Origin: Ancylobacter koreensis
Lineage (GTDB): Bacteria; Pseudomonadota; Alphaproteobacteria; Rhizobiales; Xanthobacteraceae
Reading direction: 5' to 3'
Length of the DNA stretch: 64,000 nt
Assembly (NCBI RefSeq): GCF_023016525.1
Contig: NZ_JALKCG010000002.1
Location: forward strand, 118,501 to 182,500
In this document: positions 46,156 through 55,151 of the stretch, in pieces
Numbering within the stretch: the stretch's first letter is position 1
Layout of the letters: each line of letters opens with the position of its first letter
Program-made: the position numbers and the translations under genes
Notes under the pieces: model-generated
Databases searched by the model: none
What the model was told of the DNA's origin: nothing
Seen by the model: the letters and a program-made list of their open reading frames with translations, nothing else

Positions 46156-47466
46156 ATGACACGGCAAATGCACCTCGTCGCCTTCCTGCTGGCGGGGCCG
46201 ACGGCCCATCACCACGGCATGTGGCGCCATCCCGAGACGCTCAACGCCTTCCTCGATCCGCAGAGTTACGAGCATGTGGCGCGCGTGCTGGAGCAGGGCT
46301 GCTTCGACGGCCTGTTCTTCGCCGACGTGCAGGGGCTCTACAATTATTACAACGGCAGCCACGACACGGTGGTGGAGAAGGGCGGCCAGATGGCGCTGCT
46401 CGATCCGGTGCCCCTGCTGTCGCTCATGGCGCGCGTGACCAAGCACATCGGACTCGGCGCCACCCTGTCGACCTCGCTGCTGAACCCCTACCAGATCGCC
46501 CGCACCCTCGCGACGCTCGACCATCTCAGCGGCGGGCGGGTGGCGTGGAACGTCGTCACCTCGTCGAGCGCCATCGAGGCGCGTAATTTCGGCCTCGACG
46601 GCCTGCCCCCGCGCAACGAGCGCTACGACCGGGCGGACGAGGTGGTCGAGGCCTGCATGGCGTTGTGGGACTCGTGGGAGCCGGACGCGCTCGTCGTCGA
46701 CAAGGCGTCGGGCACCTTCGCCGACCCGTCCAAGGTGCGCGCCGTCAACTATCAGGGAAAGTGGAGCCGCACGGTCGGCCCGCTCACCGTGCCGCGCTCG
46801 CCGCAGGGACACCCGGTGCTCATGCAGGCGGGCTCCTCCGATCGCGGGCGCGAATTCGCGGCGCGCTGGTCGGAGGTGATCTTCACCCTCCAGCATGATG
46901 TGGAGGGCATGCAGGCCTTCTATGCCGACGTGAAGGGGCGCATGGCGAAATACGGCCGGGCGCCGGAGGAGTGCGCGATCCTCACTTCGGTCGATCCCAT
47001 CGTCGGCGAGACCGAATCCATCGCCCGCGAAAAACAGGCCTATATCAATGATCTTGTCGATGCCGAGCTCGGCATGGCGCTGGTTTCCTACCATCTCGGC
47101 GTCGACCTCTCGCGCTATCCCGCCGACCAGCCGCTCGACGATATCCAGATGGAGGAGGGCTCGCGCGGCTCCTTCGACGTGCTGGTGCGCGCGACGAAGG
47201 CGGAGGGTCTGACCCTCGGCGAGGCGGCGCGGCGCTTCGCCACCTCCGAGATGTGCCCGCAGGTGGTGGGCACGCCCGAGAGCGTCGCCGACCAGCTCCA
47301 GTCCTATTTCGAGGCGAAGGGCTGCGACGGCTTCATCCTGACGCCGACCGCCTTCCCCGGCAGCTTCGAGACCTTCGCCCGCGCGGTGGTGCCGATCCTG
47401 CAGGAGCGCGGCATCTTCCGCCGCGCCTATACCGGCCGCACGCTGCGCGAAAACCTGCGCGGTTAG
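46156..47466 (+). CDS. LLM class flavin-dependent monooxygenase (NtaA/SnaA/DszA family)
   Basis: This 436-residue protein belongs to the bacterial luciferase-like monooxygenases of the NtaA group: GCFDGLFFADVQGLYNYY, ARTLATLDHLSGGRVAWNVVTS, NYQGKWSRTVGPLTVPRSPQGHPVLMQAGSS and RFATSEMCPQVVGTPESVADQL. These enzymes use reduced FMN from a partner reductase to oxidise C-N or C-S bonds (nitrilotriacetate, EDTA, dibenzothiophene sulfone). The reductase partner is not encoded next to it. A hairpin terminator follows. Confidence 0.9.
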   Translation: MTRQMHLVAFLLAGPTAHHHGMWRHPETLNAFLDPQSYEHVARVLEQGCFDGLFFADVQGLYNYYNGSHDTVVEKGGQMALLDPVPLLSLMARVTKHIGLGATLSTSLLNPYQIARTLATLDHLSGGRVAWNVVTSSSAIEARNFGLDGLPPRNERYDRADEVVEACMALWDSWEPDALVVDKASGTFADPSKVRAVNYQGKWSRTVGPLTVPRSPQGHPVLMQAGSSDRGREFAARWSEVIFTLQHDVEGMQAFYADVKGRMAKYGRAPEECAILTSVDPIVGETESIAREKQAYINDLVDAELGMALVSYHLGVDLSRYPADQPLDDIQMEEGSRGSFDVLVRATKAEGLTLGEAARRFATSEMCPQVVGTPESVADQLQSYFEAKGCDGFILTPTAFPGSFETFARAVVPILQERGIFRRAYTGRTLRENLRG

Positions 47467-47494
47467 GGACATGCCGGAGGGACAAGAGGGACAG

Positions 47495-47519
47495 AAGGGG
47501 CGCTCGCGGCGCCCCTTTT
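47495..47519. terminator. Bidirectional rho-independent terminator
   Basis: AAGGGGCGC (47495-47503) pairs perfectly with GCGCCCCTT (47509-47517) around a five-base TCGCG loop; the T-run continues to 47519, and the left arm starts with A's so it also works on the other strand. It lies between the convergent LLM monooxygenase and hydroxyacid dehydrogenase genes. Confidence 0.8.
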
Positions 47520-47523
47520 AACG

Positions 47524-48462
47524 TCAGTAGCCGACGGCGAGATCGACCCGGCCGGGCGGCTCCTCGCCACGCTCGAAGCGGTTGAAATTGCCGATAATGG
47601 CGCTCTCCGCCGCCGCGCTGACGGGCTGGGCGGCGATGTGCGGGGTGACGAAGACGCGCGGATGCGCCCAGAGCGGGCTCTCCGCCGGCAGCGGTTCGGT
47701 CGGGAAAACGTCCAGCATCGCCCAGTCGAGCCGGCCGGCATCGAGCGCGGCGACGAGATCGGCCTCGACGAGATGGCCGCCACGGCCCAGATGCACCAGC
47801 GCGCCGGCGCCCGGCAGTCGCTCGAACAGCTTCGCGCCGAGGATGCCGCGCGTCTCGTCGGTGAGCGGCAGGATGTTCACCAATATCTCACTGCGGGCGA
47901 GGAAGGCGTCGAGCCCGGCCTCGCCGACGAAGCTTTCGACGCCGGCGATCTCCTTCGCCGTGCGGCTCCAGCCGACGACGTTGAAGCCGAGCATCACCAG
48001 CTTGGCGGCGATGTCCGAGCCGAACACGCCGAGCCCCATCACCCCGACCGTGCGCTGGGAGGGGTGGATCGCCTCCAGCATGTGCCATTCGCCGCGCGCC
48101 TGTTGCTCGGCATAGCGGCCCATGTTGCGGTGCCAGTGCAGCACGCCGTAGAGCGCGTATTCCGTCATCTGCTCGCGCAGCCCGCCGTCGACGAGGCGGA
48201 ACAGCGGCGTGGCGCGCGGGAAGGCGGGATCGCGGATGATCTGGTCGATGCCGGCACCGAGCGAGAAGACAGCTTTGAGATTCGGCAGCGAAGCGAGCAC
48301 CCCGTCGGGGATGCGCCATACCAGCGCGTGGGTGATCTCGGCGGGATCGCCGATATCCGGGAACACGCGGAAGGTCACGTCCGGCCGCTCGCGGGCGAAC
48401 AGCGCCTGCCACGGCGCGGGGTCGTCGATATTGGAGGCGAAGAGAAGGGTCGGTCCGGCCAT
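47524..48462 (-). CDS. D-2-hydroxyacid dehydrogenase (GhrA-like glyoxylate/hydroxypyruvate reductase)
   Basis: This 312-residue NAD(P)-dependent enzyme has the Rossmann motif GVMGLGVFGSDIA, a catalytic Arg in LGRGGHLVE, an acid in DVFPTEPLP and a His in TPHIAAQP. The short N-terminal catalytic lobe fits the GhrA subgroup. It interconverts 2-keto and D-2-hydroxy acids and could be linked with the GlcD-like oxidase. It starts 3 nt after the ureohydrolase gene stop, in the same operon. Confidence 0.87.
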   Translation of the reverse strand: MAGPTLLFASNIDDPAPWQALFARERPDVTFRVFPDIGDPAEITHALVWRIPDGVLASLPNLKAVFSLGAGIDQIIRDPAFPRATPLFRLVDGGLREQMTEYALYGVLHWHRNMGRYAEQQARGEWHMLEAIHPSQRTVGVMGLGVFGSDIAAKLVMLGFNVVGWSRTAKEIAGVESFVGEAGLDAFLARSEILVNILPLTDETRGILGAKLFERLPGAGALVHLGRGGHLVEADLVAALDAGRLDWAMLDVFPTEPLPAESPLWAHPRVFVTPHIAAQPVSAAAESAIIGNFNRFERGEEPPGRVDLAVGY

Positions 48463-48465
48463 GGT

Positions 48466-49419
48466 TCAGTTTCTCCGCTCGACGCCCGGCAGAACGCACA
48501 GAAGCTCGAACAGAAGGTTCGCCGCCGTCAGCGCCGTGTTGCCGGAAGTATCGTAGGGCGGCGAGACCTCGACAAGGTCGCAGCCGACGATGTCGAGGCC
48601 CCAGCAGCCGCGAATGATTTCGAGCGCCTGCATGCTGGTGAGCCCGCCGATCTCCGGCGTGCCGGTGCCCTGCGCGAAGGCGGGGTCGAGCGAATCGATG
48701 TCGAAGGTGATGTAGACCGGGCCGGCGCCGAGATGGGCGCGCACCTCCTCCATCAGAGGCACCAGCGAGCGATGCCACAGCTCGTTCGCCGGGAACACCC
48801 GGAAGCCCTGGCTGCGCGGCCAGTCGAATTCGTCGGCGGAATAGCCCGTGCCGCGCAGGCCGATCTGCACCGTGCGGTGGGGGTCGATGAGTTTCTCCTC
48901 CACGGCGCGGCGGAAGGGCGTGCCGTGGGCGATCTTCTCGCCGGACATGGTGTCGTTGATGTCGGCATGGGCGTCGACGTGAATGAGGCCGACCGGGCCG
49001 TGCTTCTTGGCCATGGCGCGCAGGATCGGCAGCGCCATGGTGTGGTCGCCGCCGAGCGAGAGCGGCTTGCAGCCATGGGCGAGAATGGCCGAGATGCCGG
49101 CCTCGATGGCGTCGACCGACTTGAGCAGGCTGTAGGGGTTGGTCGGGATGTCGCCCACATCGGCGACGTTGAGCGAATCGAAGGGCGCGGCGCGGGTGGC
49201 CATATTGTAGGGGCGCAGCAGCACCGACTCGGCGCGGATTTGGCGCGGCCCGAAGCGGGTGCCGCTGCGGTTGCCGGTGCCGATGTCGAGCGGCACGCCG
49301 ACGAAGCAGGCGTCCAGCCCCTCGGCGGTCTTGGCGTGCGGCAGCCGCATCATGGTGGCGATGCCGCCGAAGCGCGGCATGTCGTTGCCGCTCAGCGGCT
49401 GGTTGAAGGCTTCACTCAT
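48466..49419 (-). CDS. Ureohydrolase: guanidinobutyrase/agmatinase family
   Basis: This 317-residue protein is an arginase-fold metalloenzyme with manganese/nickel ligands in GGDHTMALP, DAHADIND and FDIDSLDPAF. The N-terminus GNDMPRFGGIATMMRLP, GTGNRSGTRFGPRQIRAE and GCDLVEVSPPYDTSGNT resemble guanidinobutyrase/guanidinopropionase (GbuA/GpuA) more than E. coli SpeB. It would hydrolyse a guanidino compound to urea and an amine. Substrate choice within the family is inferred from memory of those sequences. Confidence 0.85.
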   Translation of the reverse strand: MSEAFNQPLSGNDMPRFGGIATMMRLPHAKTAEGLDACFVGVPLDIGTGNRSGTRFGPRQIRAESVLLRPYNMATRAAPFDSLNVADVGDIPTNPYSLLKSVDAIEAGISAILAHGCKPLSLGGDHTMALPILRAMAKKHGPVGLIHVDAHADINDTMSGEKIAHGTPFRRAVEEKLIDPHRTVQIGLRGTGYSADEFDWPRSQGFRVFPANELWHRSLVPLMEEVRAHLGAGPVYITFDIDSLDPAFAQGTGTPEIGGLTSMQALEIIRGCWGLDIVGCDLVEVSPPYDTSGNTALTAANLLFELLCVLPGVERRN

Positions 49420-49703
49420 GCTGACACCCGGTCATCCCTGTCTCGACGGGGCCGACGGGCCGCGCGATGCGTGGAGTCCGCCTTATCCCGTGTCGCAGCG
49501 AGTTTCGGAGCGCGACGCATCGGCTTCAACGCGCGCTTGCCCATCCATACTCGGAGCGGCGTCAATGTGACGGGCCCCGGCGGGCCCGGCGGCGCGGGTT
49601 GCATTCGCCTTCCTCAAGCTAAGGATTGCAAAGTCGCGGTGGTTGACGGCGCCCCGGCTTCCTAGCGTCGGCGACCTTTCACGCCCTTCGACAGGAAGCC
49701 GCC
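49420..49703. promoter_or_regulatory. Divergent intergenic region, ureohydrolase / DUF2848
   Basis: This 284-base gap contains no convincing gene. Short open frames run through it but lack ribosome sites. Promoters for both neighbours should lie here; TTGACGG at 49643-49649 followed by CCTAGCG about 16 nt later is a weak candidate for the rightward gene. AGGAAG before 49704 is its ribosome binding site. Confidence 0.3.
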
Positions 49704-50387
49704 ATGACCGTCACCGTCGCTTTCACCACGCCCGAAGGCCCGCTCGTCGCGACCGTCGACCGCGTGCTCGCCGCCGGCTATACCGGGCGCACGCGCCATC
49801 TGGTCGAAGCCCATATCGAGGAGCTCAAGGCGCTCGGCATCGGCGTGCCGCCGCATATCCCCATGCTGTTCCCGATCATTCCGGGCCTGCTGTCGCAATC
49901 GACGGTGACGCAGGTGCTCGGCCTCGACACCTCGCCCGAGGTCGAGTTCGTCGTGTTCCGCCAGGGTGGACGCGACTATGTGACGGTGGGCAGCGACCAG
50001 ACGGATTCGGTGATGGAGGCGCAGAACGCCGCCATCGCGAAGAATCTCTGCCTCAAGTCCATCGCCACCGAGGCCTGGCCGCTCGACGCGCTGGTCGATC
50101 ATTGGGACCGGCTGGAGCTGACGCTGACCTGCGAGGGTGTCGTGATGCAGCACGGCGCGCTGGAGCAGATGATGACGCCGGCCCAGCTGCAGGAATTCGT
50201 CGCCGGCCATGACGGGCCCCAGCATGAGGGGCGGATGATCTTCTCCGGCACGATGGAGATGCACGGGCGCTGCCCGCGCGCCTCGGTGGAGATGGTCATC
50301 ACCCTGCACGATCCCGTGCTGGAGCGCTCCATCGTCCACCGCTACCGCGTGGAGCCGATGCTGGAGATTTTTCCGCCGAAGGGGTGA
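49704..50387 (+). CDS. DUF2848 family protein
   Basis: This 227-residue protein matches DUF2848, with AGYTGRTRHLVEAHIEELKALGIGVPPHIPMLFPI, VTVGSDQTDSVMEAQNAAIAKNLCLKSI and GRMIFSGTMEMHGRCP. The family shows a fold related to fumarylacetoacetate hydrolases (inference from the GS-D-T-D pattern and the FSGT segment), but its reaction is not established. It stands alone between the ureohydrolase and GMC genes. Confidence 0.82.
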   Translation: MTVTVAFTTPEGPLVATVDRVLAAGYTGRTRHLVEAHIEELKALGIGVPPHIPMLFPIIPGLLSQSTVTQVLGLDTSPEVEFVVFRQGGRDYVTVGSDQTDSVMEAQNAAIAKNLCLKSIATEAWPLDALVDHWDRLELTLTCEGVVMQHGALEQMMTPAQLQEFVAGHDGPQHEGRMIFSGTMEMHGRCPRASVEMVITLHDPVLERSIVHRYRVEPMLEIFPPKG

Positions 50388-50428
50388 GGGCTGAGGGCTG
50401 AGTGCGGGGCGGCGAGGGGGCGGGCGCG

Positions 50429-52093
50429 TCAGAGCCGCGCGCCGAGCGCCTCCACGCCGGCCGGGGTCGCCTCCGGCAGAGCTGCGGCGGCGCGGCCGAG
50501 GATGAGGTCAGCCCCCTTCTCGCCGATCATGATCGCGGGCGCGTTGGTGTTGCCGCCGACGAGGCGCGGCATGATCGAGGCGTCGACGACGCGCAGGCCC
50601 TCAATGCCGCGCACGCGCAGTTCCGGATCGACCACAGCGCCCTCGTCCGCGCCCATGCGGCAGGTGCCGGCAGGGTGGTAGTGCGAGGCGGAGCTGCGGC
50701 GCAGATGGAGGTCGAGCGCCTCGTCCTCCGTCATGGCAGCGCCGGGAGACACCTCGCGCCCGCGCAGCCCGTCGAAGGCGGATTGCGCATGGACCTCGCG
50801 GGCCATCTTCAGCCCCGCGAGGTTGAGCCGGCGGTCGTCTTCGTCGGCGAGGTAGTTGTGCAGGATCGCCGGCGGCGCCAGCGGATCGGCCGAGCGCAGG
50901 AACACCCGGCCGCGCGAGCGCGGGCGCAGCAGCGCCCAGTGGATGCTGTAGCCATGGAAGGCGGGCCGAAAGAGGTCCTGGCTCTCGGGATCGAGCGCCA
51001 CCGGGAACATGTAGAACTGGAGGTCCGGGCGGTCGAGCTCGGGCGCGCTCTTCAGAAAGGCCTGCGCGTTCATCGGGAACACCGCCAGCGGCCCGCGCCG
51101 CAGCAAGGCGAGCTCGGCCACCGCCAGCGCGGCGCGCGGCTTGCTGAGCAGGTTGTAATAGGTGATCGGCCGCAGGCATTCGTGCTGCACGAAGCCGCCG
51201 AAATGGTCCTGCAGGTCGCGCCCGACGCCGGGCAGCTCGTGGCGCGGCTCGATGCCCGCCTGCCGTAGTTCGTCGGCCGGCCCGATGCCCGACAGCAGCA
51301 GCAGGTGCGGCGACTGGTAGGCGCCGGCGGCGAGGATCACCTCGCGCTCCGCCCGCACGGCGACGCTCTGCCCGTCCCTCACGTAGTGCAGGCCGGTGCA
51401 GCGGGCGCCGTCCAGCGTCAGGCCGGTGACATGGGCGCCGGTGACGATGCGGAGGTTCGGCCGCCGCGCGGCGGGGTGCAGATAGGCGTTCGCCGCCGAG
51501 CAGCGCAGCGGGAAGCCGTGCAAATGGGTGTATTGCGACCGGCCGAAGCCTTCCTGCGAGGCGCCGTTATGGTCCGGGTTGAACGGGTGGCCCAGCGCGC
51601 GCCCGGCCTCGATGAAGGCGTCGTAGAGCGGGTTGTCGTAGCGGCCGAAGGCAGTCTTCAGCGGCCCGCCGGTGCCGCGGAAAGCCGGGTCGCTGCCGGG
51701 CTTCCAGTCCTCCGAGCGCCGGAAATAGGGCAGCACGTCGGCAAAGGACCAGCCGCTCGCGCCCAGCTCCGCCCACTCGTCGTAGTCGCGCCGGTGCCCG
51801 CGCACATAGAGCTGGCCGTTGATCGAGGAGGAGCCGCCGAGCACCTTGCCGCGCGGCACCTTCAGGCGCAGCCCGTCGAGCGCCGGTTCGGGCTCGCTCT
51901 CGAACTTCCAGTCGAGCGCGCTGCCGACGGTGAACACCTCGCCGGTGGGAAAGCGGATGACCGGGTTCCAGTCGCGCCCGCCCGCCTCCAGCACCAGCAC
52001 GCGGACCGAGGGGTCGGCGCTCAGGCGGTTCGCCAGCACGCAGCCCGAGGAGCCGGCGCCGACGACGATGTAGTCGAAGCTGGGGATGGACAT
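50429..52093 (-). CDS. GMC family FAD oxidoreductase (choline dehydrogenase-like)
   Basis: This 554-residue flavoenzyme has the N-terminal dinucleotide motif VGAGSSGCVLANRLS, GMC signature 1 (GKVLGGSSSINGQLYVRG), signature 2 (GAYQSPHLLLLSGIGPA) and a C-terminal active site HYHPAGTCRMG. It oxidises an alcohol to an aldehyde. The gene is last in an operon with a glycine-betaine-type transporter (8 nt after the permease), so choline or a related quaternary amino alcohol is a reasonable guess. ATG 52093 has GAGG 8 nt upstream. Confidence 0.9.
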   Translation of the reverse strand: MSIPSFDYIVVGAGSSGCVLANRLSADPSVRVLVLEAGGRDWNPVIRFPTGEVFTVGSALDWKFESEPEPALDGLRLKVPRGKVLGGSSSINGQLYVRGHRRDYDEWAELGASGWSFADVLPYFRRSEDWKPGSDPAFRGTGGPLKTAFGRYDNPLYDAFIEAGRALGHPFNPDHNGASQEGFGRSQYTHLHGFPLRCSAANAYLHPAARRPNLRIVTGAHVTGLTLDGARCTGLHYVRDGQSVAVRAEREVILAAGAYQSPHLLLLSGIGPADELRQAGIEPRHELPGVGRDLQDHFGGFVQHECLRPITYYNLLSKPRAALAVAELALLRRGPLAVFPMNAQAFLKSAPELDRPDLQFYMFPVALDPESQDLFRPAFHGYSIHWALLRPRSRGRVFLRSADPLAPPAILHNYLADEDDRRLNLAGLKMAREVHAQSAFDGLRGREVSPGAAMTEDEALDLHLRRSSASHYHPAGTCRMGADEGAVVDPELRVRGIEGLRVVDASIMPRLVGGNTNAPAIMIGEKGADLILGRAAAALPEATPAGVEALGARL

Positions 52094-52101
52094 GATCGGC
52101 C

Positions 52102-54093
52102 TCACGGGCGTGCCGCCTGCCCGCCGGCGGCGGCGCGCAGCAGGCGGTCGATGATGATGGCGAGGAAGGCCATGGCGGCGCCCGCGATGATGCCCCGCCC
52201 CGGATCGGCCTTGCTGAGCGAGATGAGCGTGTCGCTCTCCAGCCCCTTGGTGCCGATCAGCGCGGTGATCACCAGCATGCCGAAGGCCATCATCACCGTC
52301 TGGTTGACGGCGAGCAGCAGGCCGGGGCGGGCCAGCGGCACCTTCACCCAGCCGAAATTCTGCCAGCGCGAGGCGCCCGACATGCGCGCGGCCTCGACGA
52401 TCTCGCCCGGCACGTGGCGCAGGGCGTCGGCGGTGAAGCGCACCGCCGGGGTCACCGCATAGACGACAATGGCGATCAGCGCCGGGAAGTCGCCGGAGCC
52501 CAGCAGCATGATGACGGGGATCAGATAGACGAAGCTCGGCAGGGTCTGGATGGTGTCGAGCACCACCCGCATGCCGGCGTTGAAGCGGGGCGACGCCGCG
52601 CATGCCAGGCCCAGCGGCATGCCGATGAGAAGCGCCAGCGCGACGCTGATGGCGATGAGATAGAGCGAGAGCTGCGCCGGCTCCCAGAAGCCGCAGCCGG
52701 CGACGAAGAGCATCATGAGGCCGCAGGAGAGCGCGAGCCGCCACCCGCCCAGCAGCAGGCCGAGCGCGGCGACCAGCGTCACCGCGCCGATCCACGGCAC
52801 GGCGAGGAAGAACAGCTTCGTCGGCCGCAGCAGCCAGAGGAAGGCGAAGGTCTTCAGCTCCCGCAGCGGGCCGGCGAAGGCGAGGTTCATCTGCGCGATG
52901 CGCGCGTCCCACCAGCTCGCGGTGGAGACGGACCAGTCCGCCGGCCAATTGGCGAGCGCCGGAATCATCGGCGCCAGCAGGCAGGGCAGGACCAGCGCCA
53001 CCGCGAAGGCCAGCGCCCAGCGCCGGCTCCCGGCGGCATCGCGGTGCTGCGGGCGGCGCTCGGCGATCGCCTGGCCGAGGCGGTCGAGCGCGATGGCGAC
53101 CAGCACGATGGCGAGACCCGCCTCCAGCCCACGACCGATCTTCAGCGACTGCAGCGCCTTGAGCACCACGGCGCCCAGCCCGTCGGCGCCGATGACGCTG
53201 GCGATGATCACCATGGTCAGCGAGAGCATCAGCACCTGATTGACGCCGATCATCATCTTCGGGAGGGCGGAAGGCAGCAGGGCGAGCCGCATCACCTGCC
53301 CGCGCGTGCAGCCGGCCATCGCCGCCGCCTCGCCGATGGAGGCCGGCACGCCGCGCAGCGCAAGGGTGGTGACGCGCGCCATGGGCGGCATGGCGTAGAT
53401 CACCGTCGCCATCATCGCGCCCACCGGGCCGAAACCGAACAGATAGAGGATCGGCACGAGATAGGCGAAGATCGGCACGGTCTGCATGACGTCATAAAGC
53501 GGTTGCAGCGCGCGGTCGACCCTGGGATGGCGGAAGGCGAGAATGCCGAGCCATGTGCCGAGCAGCACGCCGAAGGCCACCGAGACGAGGACCGAGGCCA
53601 GCGTCAGCATGGTCGCGTCCCACAGGCCGAACAGCGCCGCATAGAGCAGCGCGCCGCCGGTGAGCAGGGCGAGCCGCACGCTGCCGAAGCGCAGGCCCAG
53701 CAGCGCCGAGGCGAGCATCACCGAGGGCCAGGGCAGCGGCGGCAGCTCGACGCCGCCAACGGTGAGGCCCTTCGACACCAGCCCCTGCAGCAGGAGCATG
53801 GGCTGGAGGATGACGCCGGCGATGCCGCGGGTGATTTCGCTCACCATCACCGGCCCGATGTGGGAATCCTTGGCGACATAGGTCAGCGCCTCGCCCGCCC
53901 ACTGGCGCCAGGGCAGAATGAAGCGGTCGGGAATGGCGGCGAGCGCCGGGGGCATCTCGACGCCGAATTGGGGCAGCAGGCAGAGCAGGACCGCGACGGC
54001 GAGAAGAGCGAGGGCGGGCAGACGCGCCGCTCCCGCGCCGCGCACCGCGTCGCCCCGGCTTTCCGGCTCGCTTCGCAGCTCAACCGCCGTCAT
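52102..54093 (-). CDS. Glycine-betaine-type ABC permease, two permease domains fused
   Basis: This 663-residue membrane protein contains two ProW-like permease units. The first EAA-type loop is GEAAAMAGCTRGQVMRLALLPSALPKMMIG (about residues 255-285) and the second is EIVEAARMSGASRWQNFGWVKVPLARPG (about 575-605). ProW normally works as a homodimer of one-unit chains, so here one polypeptide could make the whole pore. It overlaps the ATPase gene by 4 nt. Confidence 0.9.
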   Translation of the reverse strand: MTAVELRSEPESRGDAVRGAGAARLPALALLAVAVLLCLLPQFGVEMPPALAAIPDRFILPWRQWAGEALTYVAKDSHIGPVMVSEITRGIAGVILQPMLLLQGLVSKGLTVGGVELPPLPWPSVMLASALLGLRFGSVRLALLTGGALLYAALFGLWDATMLTLASVLVSVAFGVLLGTWLGILAFRHPRVDRALQPLYDVMQTVPIFAYLVPILYLFGFGPVGAMMATVIYAMPPMARVTTLALRGVPASIGEAAAMAGCTRGQVMRLALLPSALPKMMIGVNQVLMLSLTMVIIASVIGADGLGAVVLKALQSLKIGRGLEAGLAIVLVAIALDRLGQAIAERRPQHRDAAGSRRWALAFAVALVLPCLLAPMIPALANWPADWSVSTASWWDARIAQMNLAFAGPLRELKTFAFLWLLRPTKLFFLAVPWIGAVTLVAALGLLLGGWRLALSCGLMMLFVAGCGFWEPAQLSLYLIAISVALALLIGMPLGLACAASPRFNAGMRVVLDTIQTLPSFVYLIPVIMLLGSGDFPALIAIVVYAVTPAVRFTADALRHVPGEIVEAARMSGASRWQNFGWVKVPLARPGLLLAVNQTVMMAFGMLVITALIGTKGLESDTLISLSKADPGRGIIAGAAMAFLAIIIDRLLRAAAGGQAARP

Positions 54094-55136
54094 TGGACGG
54101 GCGCCGGGCGCGTGTGCGGCTGGGCGAGCAGAAGGCGGATCACCGCCTCCCGGCTTAGCGCGCCGAGGACCCCGCCGTCTTCCGCGAGAACGGCGACCGG
54201 CCCTTCGGCGGCCAACACGCGTTCGGCGATGTCGATGACGCGTGCAGCGGCCGCGACGCCGGCGCTGCCGGCGGCATCCGGCCCGAGATCCATGGCCGAG
54301 CGGGCGGTGACGACCTGCGCGCGGGGGATGTCGCGGGTGAAGGCCGACACATAGGGGTCGGCCGGCGCCAGAACCAGCGCCTCCGGCGTGGCGACCTGCA
54401 CGACGGCGCCCTCGCGCATGATGGCGATGCGGTCGGCGAGACGCACGGCCTCGGCGAAGTCGTGGGTGACGAAGACGATGGTCTTACGCAGCAGCGTCTG
54501 CAGCCGCAGGAACTCGTCCTGCATCTCGCGCCGCACCAGCGGGTCGAGCGCCGAGAACGGCTCGTCCAGGAACCAGATGTCGGGCTCCAGCGTCAGCGAG
54601 CGGGCGATGCCGACGCGCTGCTGCTGCCCGCCGGAAAGCTCGTGCGGGTAGTGCCGGCCGCGCCCGCCGAGGCCGACGAGATCGAGCATCTGCTGCGCCC
54701 GCGCCTCGCGCGCCGCGCGCTTCATACCCTGCACCTTGAGCGGGAAGGCGACGTTCTCCAGCGCGCTGAGATGCGGCATCAGCGCGTAGTTCTGGAACAC
54801 CATGCCCATCTTCTCGCGCCGGATCTGCATGAGCTGGCGCTCGGTGGCGTTGAGCAGGTTGGTGCCGCCGAGCAGGATCGAGCCGGCGGTCGGCTCGACC
54901 AGCCGCGTCATGCAGCGCAGCAGCGTGGACTTGCCCGAGCCGGACAGGCCCATGATGACGAAGATCTCGCCCTGGCTGATCGACAGGCTGACGCCGCGCA
55001 CGGCGGCGAGCAGCCCCGCCGCCGCCAGATCCTCCGGCGACGGCGGCTGTTCACGAGTGGACAGAAAGGTGTCGGCGTCCGGCCCGTAGACCTTCCACAC
55101 ATTGTCGCAGAGCAGGATGCGGTTCGTCGTCGACAC
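54090..55136 (-). CDS. Glycine-betaine-type ABC ATPase, ProV-like
   Basis: This 348-residue ATPase has Walker A GLSGSGKST, signature LSGGQQQRVGIARSL, Walker B IWFLDEPFSALDP and a ProV-type insert before Walker A (FLSTREQPPSPEDLAAAGLLAAV). The C-terminal 80 residues resemble a single degenerate CBS-type module (VIDIAERVLAAEGPVAVLAEDGGVLGAL), the part that senses ionic strength in osmoregulated homologues. It lies between the binding protein and the permease. Confidence 0.92.
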   Translation of the reverse strand: MSTTNRILLCDNVWKVYGPDADTFLSTREQPPSPEDLAAAGLLAAVRGVSLSISQGEIFVIMGLSGSGKSTLLRCMTRLVEPTAGSILLGGTNLLNATERQLMQIRREKMGMVFQNYALMPHLSALENVAFPLKVQGMKRAAREARAQQMLDLVGLGGRGRHYPHELSGGQQQRVGIARSLTLEPDIWFLDEPFSALDPLVRREMQDEFLRLQTLLRKTIVFVTHDFAEAVRLADRIAIMREGAVVQVATPEALVLAPADPYVSAFTRDIPRAQVVTARSAMDLGPDAAGSAGVAAAARVIDIAERVLAAEGPVAVLAEDGGVLGALSREAVIRLLLAQPHTRPAPVQ

Positions 55137-55151
55137 CTTGGCAGGCTCCCG

